Assembly (NCBI RefSeq): GCF_035046485.1
Contig: NC_085137.1
Location: 47,051,155 to 47,115,154, forward strand
Length of the DNA stretch: 64,000 bases
Direction: 5' to 3'
DNA from: Aedes albopictus
Taxonomy: Eukaryota > Arthropoda > Insecta > Diptera > Culicidae
In this document: piece by piece, positions 34,669 through 45,906 of the stretch
How the letters are laid out: every line of letters starts with the position of its first letter
Numbering within the stretch: the stretch's first letter is position 1
Notes under the pieces: generated by a model
What the model was told of the DNA's origin: nothing
Database searches by the model: none
Seen by the model: only the letters and a program-made list of their open reading frames with translations
Translations under genes and position numbers: made by a program

Positions 34669-35031
34669 TATGCATATCTCCAATGAAATTGAAATAAAAG
34701 CTTAAAATTGTTGTTACTAATGATCATTCAAATGTAAAATTTCTAAATTCACGGAAGACACGTTAGTAACATGACGTATAAAAGCTGGGTAGTAAAACGA
34801 TTAGCATTTAGGTTTACTTTAACAGCTTCAATATCCTAAACATTATACCAACGATTGACAAAGCTTCCTAGAAATACCAAAACATTGGGCTGTTAATTCA
34901 GTTTAGCTCTCGTTTCACCATGAAACGTTTTCAAATTCACCAACAAGATACCAATATATTTATAACGTGCTTAAAAACAAAAAAAAAAAAACGGTGCCAA
35001 ACACTTCCTCTCAATTAAATGTTGCCAAATG

Positions 35032-35205
35032 TGGAGCGGACCTGGTGTGATGGTTAGGACACTTAGCTATCACGCCGAAGACCTGGGGTCGAATCCTACT
35101 CCCGACAAACTCACAAAGTTTGAGTTCTTTCTTCGGAAGGGAAGTAAAGCGTGGGTCCCGAGATGAACTAGCCTAGGGCTAAAAACCTCGTTAATACAGA
35201 TAAAA
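35032..35205 (+). mobile_element. tRNA-derived SINE (second type)
   Basis: A box-like TGGTGTGATGGTTAGGACAC and B box GGGTCGAATCCTACTCCCG open the element. The body contains GGGTCCCGAGATGAACTAGCC and CTCGTTAATACAGATAAAAC. The body wording resembles a Feilai-like Aedes SINE from memory. Confidence 0.75.
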
Positions 35206-35589
35206 CAAAATGTTGCCAAATTTTCAGAGAAGTTGCTTAAATATTTATTGTACTTTTGGAATTTGTGAAACTCATGACGCCGTTCAACACTAGTTCGTGT
35301 CATGGGATGAAAAAATAATAATAATAGGGGTTTGGGACCCTAGAAAATGCGTATATCAATTGAACACCCCAAGTTCTCAATTCAAACTTCGGTCTTTTAC
35401 TGCGAAGTCCAATATTTTTTCGAAAATTCTTTCACTATGACACTTCTAGGGTTTCAAAACCCTGTTCTTTTTTTCTCATCTCATAATATGATTTTTTTTT
35501 AAATTTTGTTTAGCAGTCTTATTATTTTTTAAGATATAAAGAACACCGCATATTCCCATATATGAGCTAATTCTATGAAAATATAGGGA

Positions 35590-35775
35590 AATCTTCAGAC
35601 AGTTAAAACTTTGGTTGCCCTCGATAAAACATATTCAAATTTTCTGAGGAGATACTAGAATAGTATATCTTTCGAACGCCGGGTGTGAGTATGGAGTACA
35701 TTTTTGTTTGTTAATAGTGGTATCAGGCACACCGTGCGTGCATATTTTCTCATATAAGAAAATCCTATAGAAATG
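35590..35775 (-). repeat. Uninterrupted inverted copy of the 33268-34037 repeat (empty site)
   Basis: Reverse complement of unit 2 without the MITE. The target position reads CCACTATTAA on the minus strand, giving the pre-insertion sequence for MITE copy 9. Confidence 0.8.
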
Positions 35776-36056
35776 GCGAGATTTAAACACCGTAGTGTCT
35801 TCGGCAAAGTTGTAGAGTATTGTTCTAACTATATCCTAACAATATCTCTGGCATCTTTTCGGAGCAAATTTGTGAATTTCTGAGTAAATTTCTGTGAAAA
35901 CGGCTAAAAAACACAAAATCGATTTGATACACCTTTAAATCTTCATCAGTTTGGCTCAATTTTGGACTGAAGACTTGGTTTTGCATGTGGATTGATAATT
36001 TGATGTGTCACGGGGAATCGGAGAAAAAAAGTTTCAAAGTGAACAGGTCTAAACTA

Positions 36057-36140
36057 CACTGCCCCCACTCGCATAACTGTTCCATATGAATAGGGACCCC
36101 AACAAAGATGGGACTGTTATGCGAGGGGGGGGGGGGCAGT
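36057..36140. mobile_element. 84-bp palindromic mini-MITE (CACTGCCCCC form)
   Basis: CACTGCCCCCACTCGCATAA.TGTTCCAT, a short centre, then ATGGGACTGTTATGCGAG and a G-run ending GCAGT. It is the same termini as 15547-15971 with the interior almost deleted. The right TA is lost. Confidence 0.8.
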
Positions 36141-36237
36141 CCAAGTTTTGACAGTTTATTGAATAGAACATTATAGTCATATAATCCAGTATAGGCGATA
36201 CAACTAGATGTGGTATTCAACTAATTTTCATAATAAT

Positions 36238-36283
36238 TCTCGCGCTTAGTATCATACTGGCATATATGCAATGATCGATTCGG
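36238..36283. repeat. Fragment of the 14618-14872 MITE family terminus
   Basis: CTCGCGCTTAGTATCATAC followed by a diverged ATGCAATGATCGATT. It has no partner end nearby and lies 34 bases from the stop of the adjacent zinc-finger gene. Confidence 0.6.
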
Positions 36284-36316
36284 TTTGATGGTCGCCACCT
36301 GCAGTCCTTGTTCAAG

Positions 36317-38225
36317 TCATTGGCCTTGAAGCTCCTCTACTTCTTGCTTCACGGTAACCGTTGACTGTTCACTATCCTGTCCAACACTTGTCAAGTTCGT
36401 ATTGTTGGCAGCTTTCTCGTGAGTCTTTTCGTGTCTCACTAGTTCGCCCCGGTATCGAAACTTTTTACCACAAGTTTCACATCTGAAAAGATTGAACATG
36501 GCTTAATAATATTCAACACGACTAGTAGACAAAAATATTACTCGAAATTCAATGTAGAATTGGCATGCCTCACAAGGTGCTGCTTCAAACTTCTCTCCCG
36601 CACGAACGTTTTTCCGCATATTTCACATGGAATCTGTTCGGTTGCGGTGTGTGCTGCCACGTGTTGATCCAAAGTAAACTGGAAGATTCAAATTTCTATC
36701 AATAAAAACTGTTAAACTCAACCTAATGAGTTTCGGAACCTTTGAACGGAAGCTTTTCGGGCAAAGATGGCAGCGGAACTTCTTCTCTCCCGTGTGAACG
36801 AACTGATGCATCTCCAGTTTCTGTCCAGTGGGATATCGCTTCGGACAAAACTGACACTGGAACTTGGGCTCGTGAATTGTCTTATGATTATACATGGCGC
36901 CTTTCTTCGTGGTACTGTAGTTGCAGCCCTCAAAATCACAGTTTATTACTGGAAGCGGTCCTTCCGGTTCCTTGGGTGCTCCGTGGGCCGACTCCAGATG
37001 CGTGTTCAGAACACTCCGGAGCCGATACCGTTTACCACAAATTTCACAGTGAAAGCCCTTCTCGCCGGTGTGAGTCCGTTCGTGACGGTTCCGGACATTC
37101 TGCGTCTTATAGCTATTCGGACAGAAATGGCACTTGAAGGGCCGCTCATTCGTGTGACTTCTTTCGTGGCGTGTCAAGTGTGGTTTCGTGGCGAATTTCT
37201 TCTGACAAATCGTACAGGTGTATCGTCCGTCTTCCCTTGCCTTGTGGAAACGCACATGTCTCTTCCAGGCAAACTTACTGACCAGCTTCATGTCGCAAAT
37301 CTGGCACGTGTACTCGGTATCACTGTTCTCGCCATGGTAGGTTTGCATGTGACCGTACAAGGCGGCCATCGTTGACATGCGAATCGGACATTTGGGACAT
37401 TTTATTGCACTGGCATGCATCCGAAAATGCTTGTGAAGCAATATAAGGGAAATGATTTTTGCCGGAAGGCCAGCCTCTTTACATTCCTCGCACTGGTACG
37501 GAATCATTCCAACGTGCTCCGGTAGATGCGCCTCAAGACTTTCGACATTTTCGTGTATGTGCCCACAGATATAACATTTATTTGGATCGAGCATAGCTTT
37601 TTTGATTTTACTTTTATAGCGATTATTGACACGCTTCTTAATGTTTTTCTTTGATTCTTGATCTGGAGGTTCCTCCGGCTCCAAGTCTAGTCCGGTTCCT
37701 GTTTAATAGTTTTGGGCTCGCTTACAGTAGGTGTGGCCTCAAGACTAGCATTCAACGGTTCCTCGTTAACAACCAAGTTCGTACCGCCCTGATATTCGTT
37801 CAACTGATCGATCAACGAACGATCTTTGGAACTGCTGAAGGACTCCAGCAACGCATAGCTCGCGGCAAATCGTTCCCGTGCATTATAAGCATTCTCCAGT
37901 GAGTCCAAACAACCCTGGCACACCTTACTAGGAAACGCATCTTCTAGGACCAGCTCGAGTCCGGTGACCGACCGGAACACATGAGGAATCGGAAGCCCAC
38001 CGATGTAGGATACTAGGGACACAAGAAAATCCGGAGTTGTGCGCAGACACAGCCGACAGTATTGGTCCAGTACGCGAACGTCCTGAACCTCCGGACTCGG
38101 GCCGCGTTCGTCTTCGCTTGGCGGTGGTTCTTGTTTCACTAAAACCAGACGTTGTTTGAACTTAAATCAATGAATTTCTAACTGAAAAGCGTACCTTCAA
38201 AACTGCTGCACCCCGCTTCATTCAT
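36317..38225 (-). CDS. ZAD-C2H2 zinc-finger protein with an apparent 1-bp frameshift, ~577 aa
   Basis: Minus-strand exons: 38225-38195 (ATG), 38138-36740, 36678-36542 and 36482-36317, with GT-AG introns in phase. ZAD: YCRLC (Cys38/Cys41) and VCQGC (Cys84/Cys87). Then comes an acidic linker, a basic stretch (KKNIKKRVNNRYKSKIKK) and twelve C2H2 or C2H2-like fingers, for example YTCTICQKKF, FKCHFCPNSY, FHCEICGKRY, FRCHLCPKSF (completed across an intron) and IPCEICGKTF. Within the long exon the ZAD frame hits TAG at 37689-37687 while the finger frame opens at 37684 with no room for an intron; adding one base restores phase. This is a sequencing error or a recent lesion. It is a probable nuclear transcription factor. 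Confidence 0.85.
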
Positions 38226-38706
38226 TTCAAATTTTTTATTTATAAAAACCAATAGTAAAACCTATTTATTGTGATGTTTATCGTCAAAATCCCGATCGTT
38301 TACGATGCACTTGGATGAGTGGGTGGGTGTCGATGTAAAAGATGTAAACAAACACTAGTTTTATGAATGAATGCGCATATGAATGAACGTCCCGAAAATG
38401 CTGGCAAAAGTTTTGACGCCGACAGCATGCACACAGAAGGTCCAACGAATCTGAATATGCCAGGTATGTAAAATACAGGGAGGGTGCAGGCACGTCAAAC
38501 TCGAACAAACTACGCCTACCTAACATGCATCGAGCGGGCCTTCCCAAACAACACAATGCGATTTCGCGGGCCACCCCCATCGAGAAAACAAACCGATTTC
38601 CAAGCAGGATTCGACTAGACTTCTGGTCGCGTTGCCAGTCACACTAACACACTCGCAAAAGATGAGCAGTAGGCCTACCAAGGGGTGGATCACTATTGGA
38701 ACATTA

Positions 38707-38964
38707 CAGTAGACGTTCGATAACTGCAACATGTTTACGTTTCACTTAGCGAACGAAAATCCGTTAACTGCAACGCCTGACAGTGTCAACAAGCCATCAA
38801 TTGACGTAAAATGAACGAAAAATTCATTCGACTGTTCATTAGGGCTAACATGGCGCACCATTTTGACGTTTGGCGGTGCGATAACTGCAAATTTGTTGCA
38901 CTTACCGGACTTGCAGTTAAAAAGCATTGCAGTTAAACCGTTTGCACCGACCGAACGTCTACTG
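38707..38964 (-). mobile_element. 258-bp MITE family, copy 12
   Basis: Full length, TA-flanked, about 480 bp upstream of the minus-strand zinc-finger gene's ATG. Nearly identical to copy 8. Confidence 0.93.
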
Positions 38965-39542
38965 TAGATGTATGAAAAATATGTGCTGCATTTAAATGCA
39001 TTTTCATGCATTCAATTATTCAATCAGTAAACAAGCAACCCATGACTTGCTACAATACTTGACTGTTGTCATTGCAAGTGTCATTGTCTAACAATCAACT
39101 TTGTCAACCCTCACTTGCGCTAATTAACTTGCCACTAGGATAATAGACCATTCCCGTCAAAAAATTTTATGTGCTCTACGGCTTTCCGACAATTTATTGA
39201 GCAAACTTTCCCAAAGAACCCATATGTTTTGAAGCCTCTAACTATTGAAAAACAATGAAAATACTGCGAAGTAGCACTTTAGCCCTGTAATCTCCTTTAA
39301 AATTGTTTTCCACAAAGCTCGATGAGCCCCTCTCTCCTCTACGGCTTTCTCGGAGAGATGCGGAGAATTTTCAATCAGCTGGCTGTCAAATATGACGTTT
39401 GTATTTTTTGTTTTGATCAGCTCCCATCCGCTCTGACCAACCACCATAAAAACTAGTCCACCTGTCGAAGCAGATTCCTTGTCGTGAAAATTTCGTTGAC
39501 CCGCACAAATCCGTGAATTTAGACCGAAACCGAAAACAATAA

Positions 39543-40540
39543 ATGATGCCGCCGGGAGCGCAACAAGTCCTGCCAGGTGTTCGGGTGAGCTAGCTGTAAC
39601 GTTTGCCTATTTCCCGCCCAGGAGAAATCTGGTTAGAATGGTAGGGACAACTTGACCAGGTTGCGGGGCCCGAGGCTTTCGGTTCGCCACATCCAGGTTG
39701 GATTGGAATCTCCCCAGTTTGAGTGAAGACGGTGCCACGATACTTCTACTGCTGCTGCTGTTTTTGCCATCGCTCAGCAGTTCCTCAGATTTGGAAGTTT
39801 GTGCTGGATCCTGCGCCGATCACGTTAGTTTGTTGGGCGACAAAAATAATACACAATACAGTGTTGATTGTTTTGGGCACAAAGGTTTTCAGTGTGTCAT
39901 CGCTTTCCGCCGCCTGATTTCCGTCCTGCCAGTTGACCTGTGGCACGGGAGCGATGCCTCCGCGATCTATGTGGAATTCTATTCGGATCCGGTGTATCTT
40001 TTTGTGCTTGTTGCCACTGGGCAGTTTGTATTTGATCGGTTCGTTCAGAACCGACCTGCCGCATGATATCATCCACCGAGCGAACTCAGTACCTATTTGG
40101 AAACTCTTTCATCTATAGCAACTAAAATGTGGTTGGAATTTGCAGCTCGGTCGGTACTGAGTGGCTTCTTCATAGAGGATCTGGAACTTCCGGTGGCACT
40201 CATTGGACAACTGTACGGTGCTCGGGGACTAGACATTCGGATGCTGCGGTTCATGCTGAAACGCTTCCGGGCCTGAAAAAGTCCGGGTATCTTACAGCTG
40301 CCGCAGTCAAGCATCGGTCAACAGGCCGGAACGTTGGTTCAGAGTCTCCAAAGACTCGTTTGGCCGTATACGGAAGTGAGGTGTCCGATGGCCATCCAGA
40401 CTCTTGTTGGGTGATATGTATTCGACAGGGACGACAACGGCCTTATCGAAACCGGAACTCTCAGAGCTTTTTGCCGAGCAACCCGGCGACTGATATAGGT
40501 TGACGTCCAACCATACATCGTCCTCTCGTTGAAAAACGGA
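39543..40540 (+). pseudogene. Unidentified gene-like fragments (decayed)
   Basis: ATG at 39543 starts MMPPGAQQVLPGVR and meets a GTGAGC donor. A second ATG (40129) opens a 49-codon frame (SGFFIEDLELPVALIGQLYG, LRFMLKRFRA) ending at TGA 40276-40278. Coding-like composition continues in shifted frames, including FDRDDNGLIETGTLRAF near 40430, which looks EF-hand-like. On the opposite strand 40072-39785 is open (NKHKKIHRIRIEFHIDRGG). I cannot name the source gene. The frames are too broken for a working gene. Confidence 0.35.
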
Positions 40541-41106
40541 GAATTGGCAAGCAAACTGCTATTACAGCTGCCCAGCGACTTAGTGTAGGGTAGAGTTTCG
40601 AACAAGGGAAAACTCGGAAATTTGAAACCACCAGGGAAAAGTCGGGGAATCCTCGGGAATTCTTGTTGTCCACCGAGAATTTTCAACGTTTGACGACGGT
40701 TGAAATTTTTACAATTCCCTCTTGATGAAAAGCTAGAGTAGATGATGATGAATTCGATTTTTTTTAAACTTTCATTTGAAAGTGCAGAAGCATTAGGACG
40801 AGAATCTGCGGATTATACTGTCAAAGACTATTGAACCAATTCTTGATAAATACCGATGTAACGAATATAAACCAGTCTGGGACATCTTGCCATCGAGAAA
40901 AAAACATTCAAAATGAATCGTAGTGATAATACCTTTAAATTGTAATCTATTGCGAATCTTTTCTGAAATTCCGTTTTCTCTGAAATTTTATAATACTTTG
41001 AGGGAATTTTTGTTCTTCTATTGTGAGGTTCTCTTAACCGTTCAGAATATGGGTACCGCACGGTACTCACCGACGCATCGTTGTATTACAAATTAACCAC
41101 TTCTCG

Positions 41107-41346
41107 TACTGCCGTGTGCGGCATAGTTGTCCCATGTTAATAGGGATTCCCATAGAACATGCGACAACTATGCTGCACAGGCGCTGTCCATAAACTACGT
41201 AGACTCAATTTTGGCAATCTCAGATCCTCCCTCGTAGACTTTTGTTCATACAAAATTTTCGAAATTTGTATGGATCGTAGACTTTGGCCAGACCCCTCCG
41301 TCCCCCTTCAAGTCTACGTAGTTTATGGACACGCCGACACGGCAGC
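41107..41346. mobile_element. Palindromic mini-MITE (TACTGCCGTG form) split by another MITE
   Basis: TACTGCCGTGTGCGGCATAG.TTGTCCCATG runs into its inverse (CGACAACTATGCTGCACA), is interrupted at 41180-41336, and resumes as CGGCAG. Same family as 22259-22338. Confidence 0.7.
41180..41336. mobile_element. 157-bp MITE nested in a mini-MITE (3-bp ACA duplication)
   Basis: Ends GGCGCTGTCCATAAACTACG and near-inverse (CGTAGTTTATGGACACGCCG). ACA flanks both sides (41177-41179, 41337-41339). It shares the TGTCCATAAA.TACG terminus logic and 3-bp duplication with 33657-33822. Confidence 0.8.
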
Positions 41347-42561
41347 GCGCTCCTCAGTACTTTTTTCTTCCTGCAGCTGCTTCTGCTGCATCTGCAGAGG
41401 AAACCTCCGACCGAAAATTGATGTCGGATTGGTGGAATGTGCAGACGTTTTCGACTCTGACTGCTACTCTGTCTCTGATACTCTGATGCGCTGTCGAATC
41501 GATACCGATAGGATTTCATTGGCTTCGTGCTCCTCCGGAATCGGCGGTCCACTGAAAACCCCAAAATGTGTATGTACTGTGACTCGATTAGCGGTGTAAC
41601 CAATTGAACTGATACGCAGCGGGGGACGATTTAACGCTTACTGCTACTGTGGGGATATGGAAGGCGTCCACAAGGAGAAAGCATTCCGGAAACTTCCCCA
41701 ATAGTTATACGCCTGACGCTGCCGTCGGCATCGAACTGCGACGATTGATGGTAGAGATGTTAAGACCGCTGGGACCGGGTGCGACATTTAAATCCTTGTG
41801 AAATCATCCTCAGTGGCGTTCTGGGAAGATCATAGAATGTGAGTAAACGGTTCATGCAAATAAAATAAAAATATACTTACAAATTCCTCCTCCATTCGTA
41901 TCTTTTTCGTAATCGGGGGAGTATATGATTCTTGTCCTTTTCTCCCTCGGGATCGTAGTTGTTTCGCTGCTGCTGCCGCTCAGCATTTGCCAGTTCCGAT
42001 TCTCAATAGGTTTCTATATTCCGGCCTGTCCTAGGGCCTGCCAGTACTTCCGCTGTTGCCTGAGCTGTGGTGTATATGCATCCAGGATGTTGACATTCAT
42101 GTTCGATGAGGCGTCCTTTTATTTAGATGTGATTAGTGGAAGTCCGTGTTTAGATTAGAAGTGTTCACACCAATGGGGGTAGACGGAATCGGCAACCGTG
42201 CTTGTTTTTCTTTTGATGCACCGGAATCGTCAATAAAAAAATCCTCCGGAGGCGAGTATCGCGTAATCCAATGGAGCTGCAGCGGGTTTGACATTTCACA
42301 TGTAAACATGTCAGGTTGCCGACAGGGTTGGAAGCATAATCTCCACACTCAAAAACATCTCCACAGACCAGGGGTGTGCACACTACTTCGCACGGCGATT
42401 TTTATATCAAATTGGAGAGAATTTTCGAGTTTTCAAAAAATTGTATGAAAATCAGGAATACATATAAAAAAAATTTAAAAACGGCAATGATCATAAAATT
42501 GAATTCTCTTTCGAAGAAAAATGCAAAAAAGTGGGGTTAGGTCAGACGGGAATGGTCTATT

Positions 42562-43424
42562 GTTAATAACTTGAGTACCGATACATTTCACTGAAGGCCA
42601 CCAAATTCCTGGTGGTCCCGTACAGACGTGGAATTTTGCGGCATTGGGAATGCGTGCATTGTGTTGGGGATGTAGTCGTGTTTTCTACTTTGACTGTAGA
42701 AGACGGTCTTAACCGCACATTACCTGGTCCTGAGCCGTTGTGAGGTTTCTGTTGAGTAGATTATCCTCCCCCCCATTTCATAGAGAAGAGAAAAAAAATA
42801 CTCGTATTTAAGCTTTTAGATTTTTTTTTCAATAAAATAACTTGAATTAAAACACATTAAAATATTTCACTCAACTCTTTCATGCTTTCATTCCCATGGT
42901 TCTCCATTAGACCGGCCCACATTTGTATGGCGAGAAAGAAAAGTTGGAAAAACTCACGGGGCACCCTCTAGAATTGTGCCTTTGGATGAGAAGAACAATC
43001 CGTGAAAGATTCAGCTCAATCGGTTTAAAACTGAGCTGGCGCAAATGAGTTGAAGGTTTGTATGGGATTTTCAGTCCAAATATATGGGAAATTGGATGGC
43101 CTACAGTCTCTCACTCAGTACGCCGGTTCAGCGAGTTCGATTTAGCTCAGCATTGAAAGAATGGTAGTTGATACCCTAAGGAACAACTTTGTAGAAGACC
43201 ATATCATGATCAGGGGGTGCGACACTGTAATCTTTTTCGAATAATTTTAAAAGATTAAAAAAGATTCGAAAAGATTCAAGATGATTCGGCGAGATTAATA
43301 TATAAAAAAAAGTGCACCCGTCAGTTTTATTAAAATAGCTGGACCATTTCGTTCAGTGTTTGTTTTGGTTTTGAGTAATGAAGCGATCAGCATAGTCAAC
43401 ATCAGATCAGTTCGGGAACTGAAA
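42562..43424. other. Spacer, no gene recognised
   Basis: Mixed AT-rich DNA. The segment 43214-43310 has an AAAGATTCGAAAAGATTC run also found at 61025-61060. TTCAGTGTTTGTTTTG (about 43352) resembles an insect initiator region upstream of the ATG at 43425. Confidence 0.4.
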
Positions 43425-44165
43425 ATGAACAAAACTGAAGGTAATTTGCTTTAATTTACATTAATATAAGTATTTAAAATCTAAATCTAATTCAGCTGCA
43501 GTTCAAGCGCCGTCACCGCTTCACATACGTAAGGTAATGCTCCCGCAATGCGACCGATATCCGCGCCATAAGGAACGTTTCCATCGCCGGAAAGTTGATC
43601 GAGATGGCCATTCAGTCACTGCGATTCGTTGACCCTCAGGTGTTTACCAAGGCACATCGTCTGTAGAAACTTTCCCGTAATGCAGTTCTTCGGCCAAAGC
43701 GAAACCATTGGCTCCGTTTTTCTGTGTAGTCGCTGGTCTACAGAACGCTGAGGTAGGTTCGGAACTATGCAATGGCTAAACATAGGTATCTCAACATTCA
43801 ATTCAATCTGCAGATAGCAACGCACGAGACGATTCGCAAGGAGCGCAACCCGGTGGTCAACCCGAGGCAGGTAATATGGAAATGTTCGAAAGAACGCCAT
43901 CGGCAACCCGAAGCAGTTCGTCATCCTGGCGCACTGCATCTTTCACAGCATCCACGGAGTGTGTCCTATCGTGGCTCGAAAAAGTGATCGGTCGCCACAT
44001 CGAGCTGATCCGGGTGGCCGACATCAGTGGTGTTGATCTATGCCATATAGCGGTCCGAGCTTCCCAGGAGTACTGCATTGGCCTGTGCCATAACGAGCAA
44101 GATATATGTATCTCTATTCTGTCCAAGCAAAAGGAGTACTTCAAGCATCCGCTGATCGAAATATA
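43425..44165 (+). pseudogene. Unidentified gene-like remnant
   Basis: A 16-base first exon (ATGAACAAAACTGAAG) with a GTAATT donor and an acceptor before 43497 gives a 50-codon frame ending at TGA (MNKTEAAVQAPSPLHIRK). Further coding-like stretches follow in changing frames: MAKHRYLNIQFNLQIATHET (43770), FVILAHCIFHSIHG (about 43925) and LSKQKEYFKHPLIEI, ending at TAG 44164-44166. The order looks like a decayed copy of one gene. I do not recognise it. Confidence 0.35.
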
Positions 44166-44458
44166 GGTGTGTTTTGTGAATTTTGATAGCAAACATGAAT
44201 TTGTAGAATTGTTATTCCGAAATGCCTTTTTATTGGATATAGTGGATACACGTCGGTGAAAAGCATCTAGATCTTCAGTTTATCATTCAACACAACTTCA
44301 CACGGATTCCTCCAATTATGTTTGTAGGTATCGGTTGATCATCTTCGTTTCCCGTTCAGCTTAGAGAGCTATGCAGTGTCGGTATTGGTTATCTCAATTG
44401 ACTAATCCTACTAAAAACAGTCCAATAAACAGGTGACTCCTCCTAATTCATGGTGTGA

Positions 44459-44549
44459 TTAACCCTCCTTGTGCATTGGGGTCATTTATGACCCAAACCG
44501 TGCACTACGTCAGCGAGCTGCTGCCAACGTAATGCATGAGGAAGGTTAA
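44459..44549. mobile_element. ~91-bp MITE
   Basis: TTAACCCTCCTTGTGCATT and the imperfect inverse AATGCATGAGGAAGGTTAA enclose GGGTCATTTATGACCC, itself a perfect 16-base palindrome. Confidence 0.65.
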
Positions 44550-44599
44550 CTCATGCTTACGGTACCTAGGAATGAATTATTAGGGTAGTCTAATGAAAA

Positions 44600-45906
44600 C
44601 CCAAGAGATGTATTGTGCATCACCAGGCAACTTAAGTAAACTTGGTGACCATCTCAACGGCAATTTCTGAGTACAAGGAAGAACAACTTAAGAACATTTA
44701 TATATTTTTGAAGTAAATCGTAAATGTATTGTGTGTGTCACCAAACAACTTCAGAGGACTTGGTGAACCTTCTCTACGACAAGTTCTGAGTACCAGGTAG
44801 AATAACTTAAGAAAATTGGAAGTAAATGAACTGTGCGTCACCAAACAACTTTAGAGGACTTGGTGAACCTTCTCTACGACAAGTTCTGAGTATCAGGAAG
44901 AACAACTTAAGAAAATTCATCATTTTTTGAAGTAAATTGTAAATGTATTGTGTGTGTCACCAAACAACTTTGGAGGACTTGGTGAACCTTCTCTACGACA
45001 AGTTCTGAGTACCAGGTAGAATAACTTAAGAAAATTGGAAGCAAATGAACTGTGCGTCACCAAACAACTTTAGAGGACTTGGTGAACCTTCTCTACGACA
45101 AGTTCTGAGTATCAGGAAGAACAACTTAAGAAAATTCATCAACTTTTGAAGTAAATCGTAAATGTATTGTGTGTGTCACCAAACAACTTTGGAGGACTTG
45201 GTGAACCTTCTCTACGACAAGTTCTGAGTACCAGGTAGAATAACTTAAGAAAATTGGAAGTAAATGAACTGTGCGTCACCTTCTCTACGACAAGTTCTGA
45301 GTACCAGGTAGAATAACTTAAGAAAATTGGAAGTAAATGAACTGTGCGTCACCAAACAACTTTAGAGGACTTGGTGAGCCTTCTCTACGACAAGGTAGAA
45401 TAACTTAAGAAAATTGGAAGCAAATGAACTGTGCGTCACCAAACAACTTAAGAGGACTTGGTGAACCTTCTCTACGACAAGTTCTGAGTACCAGGTAGAA
45501 TAACTTAAGAAAATTGGAAGCAAATGTATTGTGCGTCACCAAACAACTTTGGAGGACTTGGTGAACCTTCTCTACGACAAGTTCTGAGTACCAGGTAGAA
45601 TAACTTAAGAAAATTGGAAGCAAATGTATTGTGCGTCACCAAACAACTTTGGAGGACTTGGTGAACCTTCTCTACGACAAGTTCTGAGTACCAGGTAGAA
45701 TAACTTAAGAAAATTGGAAGTAAATGAACTGTGCGTCACCAAACAACTTTAGAGGACTTGGTGATCCTTCTCTACGACAAGTTCTGAGTACCAGGTAGAA
45801 TAACTTAAGAAAATTGGAAGTAAATGAACTGTGCGTCACCAAACAACTTTAGAGGACTTGGTGAACCTTCTCTATGACAAGTTCTGAGTACCAGGTAGAA
45901 TAACTT
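44600..45906. repeat. 100-bp satellite array, left part
   Basis: About thirteen units of TCACCAAACAACTTTAGAGG ACTTGGTGAACCTTCTCTAC GACAAGTTCTGAGTACCAGG type. The first units are most diverged and longer (about 108-110 bp). From about 45240 units are near 100 bp or an 85-bp form lacking GTTCTGAGTACCAG-like bases. The array is interrupted at 45907 by the retrotransposon and resumes at 56812. Confidence 0.95.

Larger units (their letters stand above)
39142..42561. mobile_element. Candidate 3.4-kb TIR element carrying gene-like fragments
   Basis: A perfect 17-bp inverted pair (AATAGACCATTCCCGTC at 39142-39158, its inverse at 42545-42561) bounds a GC-richer block unlike the flanking AT-rich DNA. 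The block contains exon-like pieces on both strands (39543-40540 plus; about 42140-41340 and 40072-39785 minus), none with an intact long frame, and is itself invaded by smaller MITEs (41107-41346). No target duplication is clear. The 17-bp match could be coincidence or part of a shorter repeat, so the element status is an inference. Confidence 0.4.

Noticed and set aside
32435..35110. Possible tRNA genes from B-box-like sequences
   Set aside because: The flanking sequence does not fold into acceptor and D arms; they fit SINE heads better.
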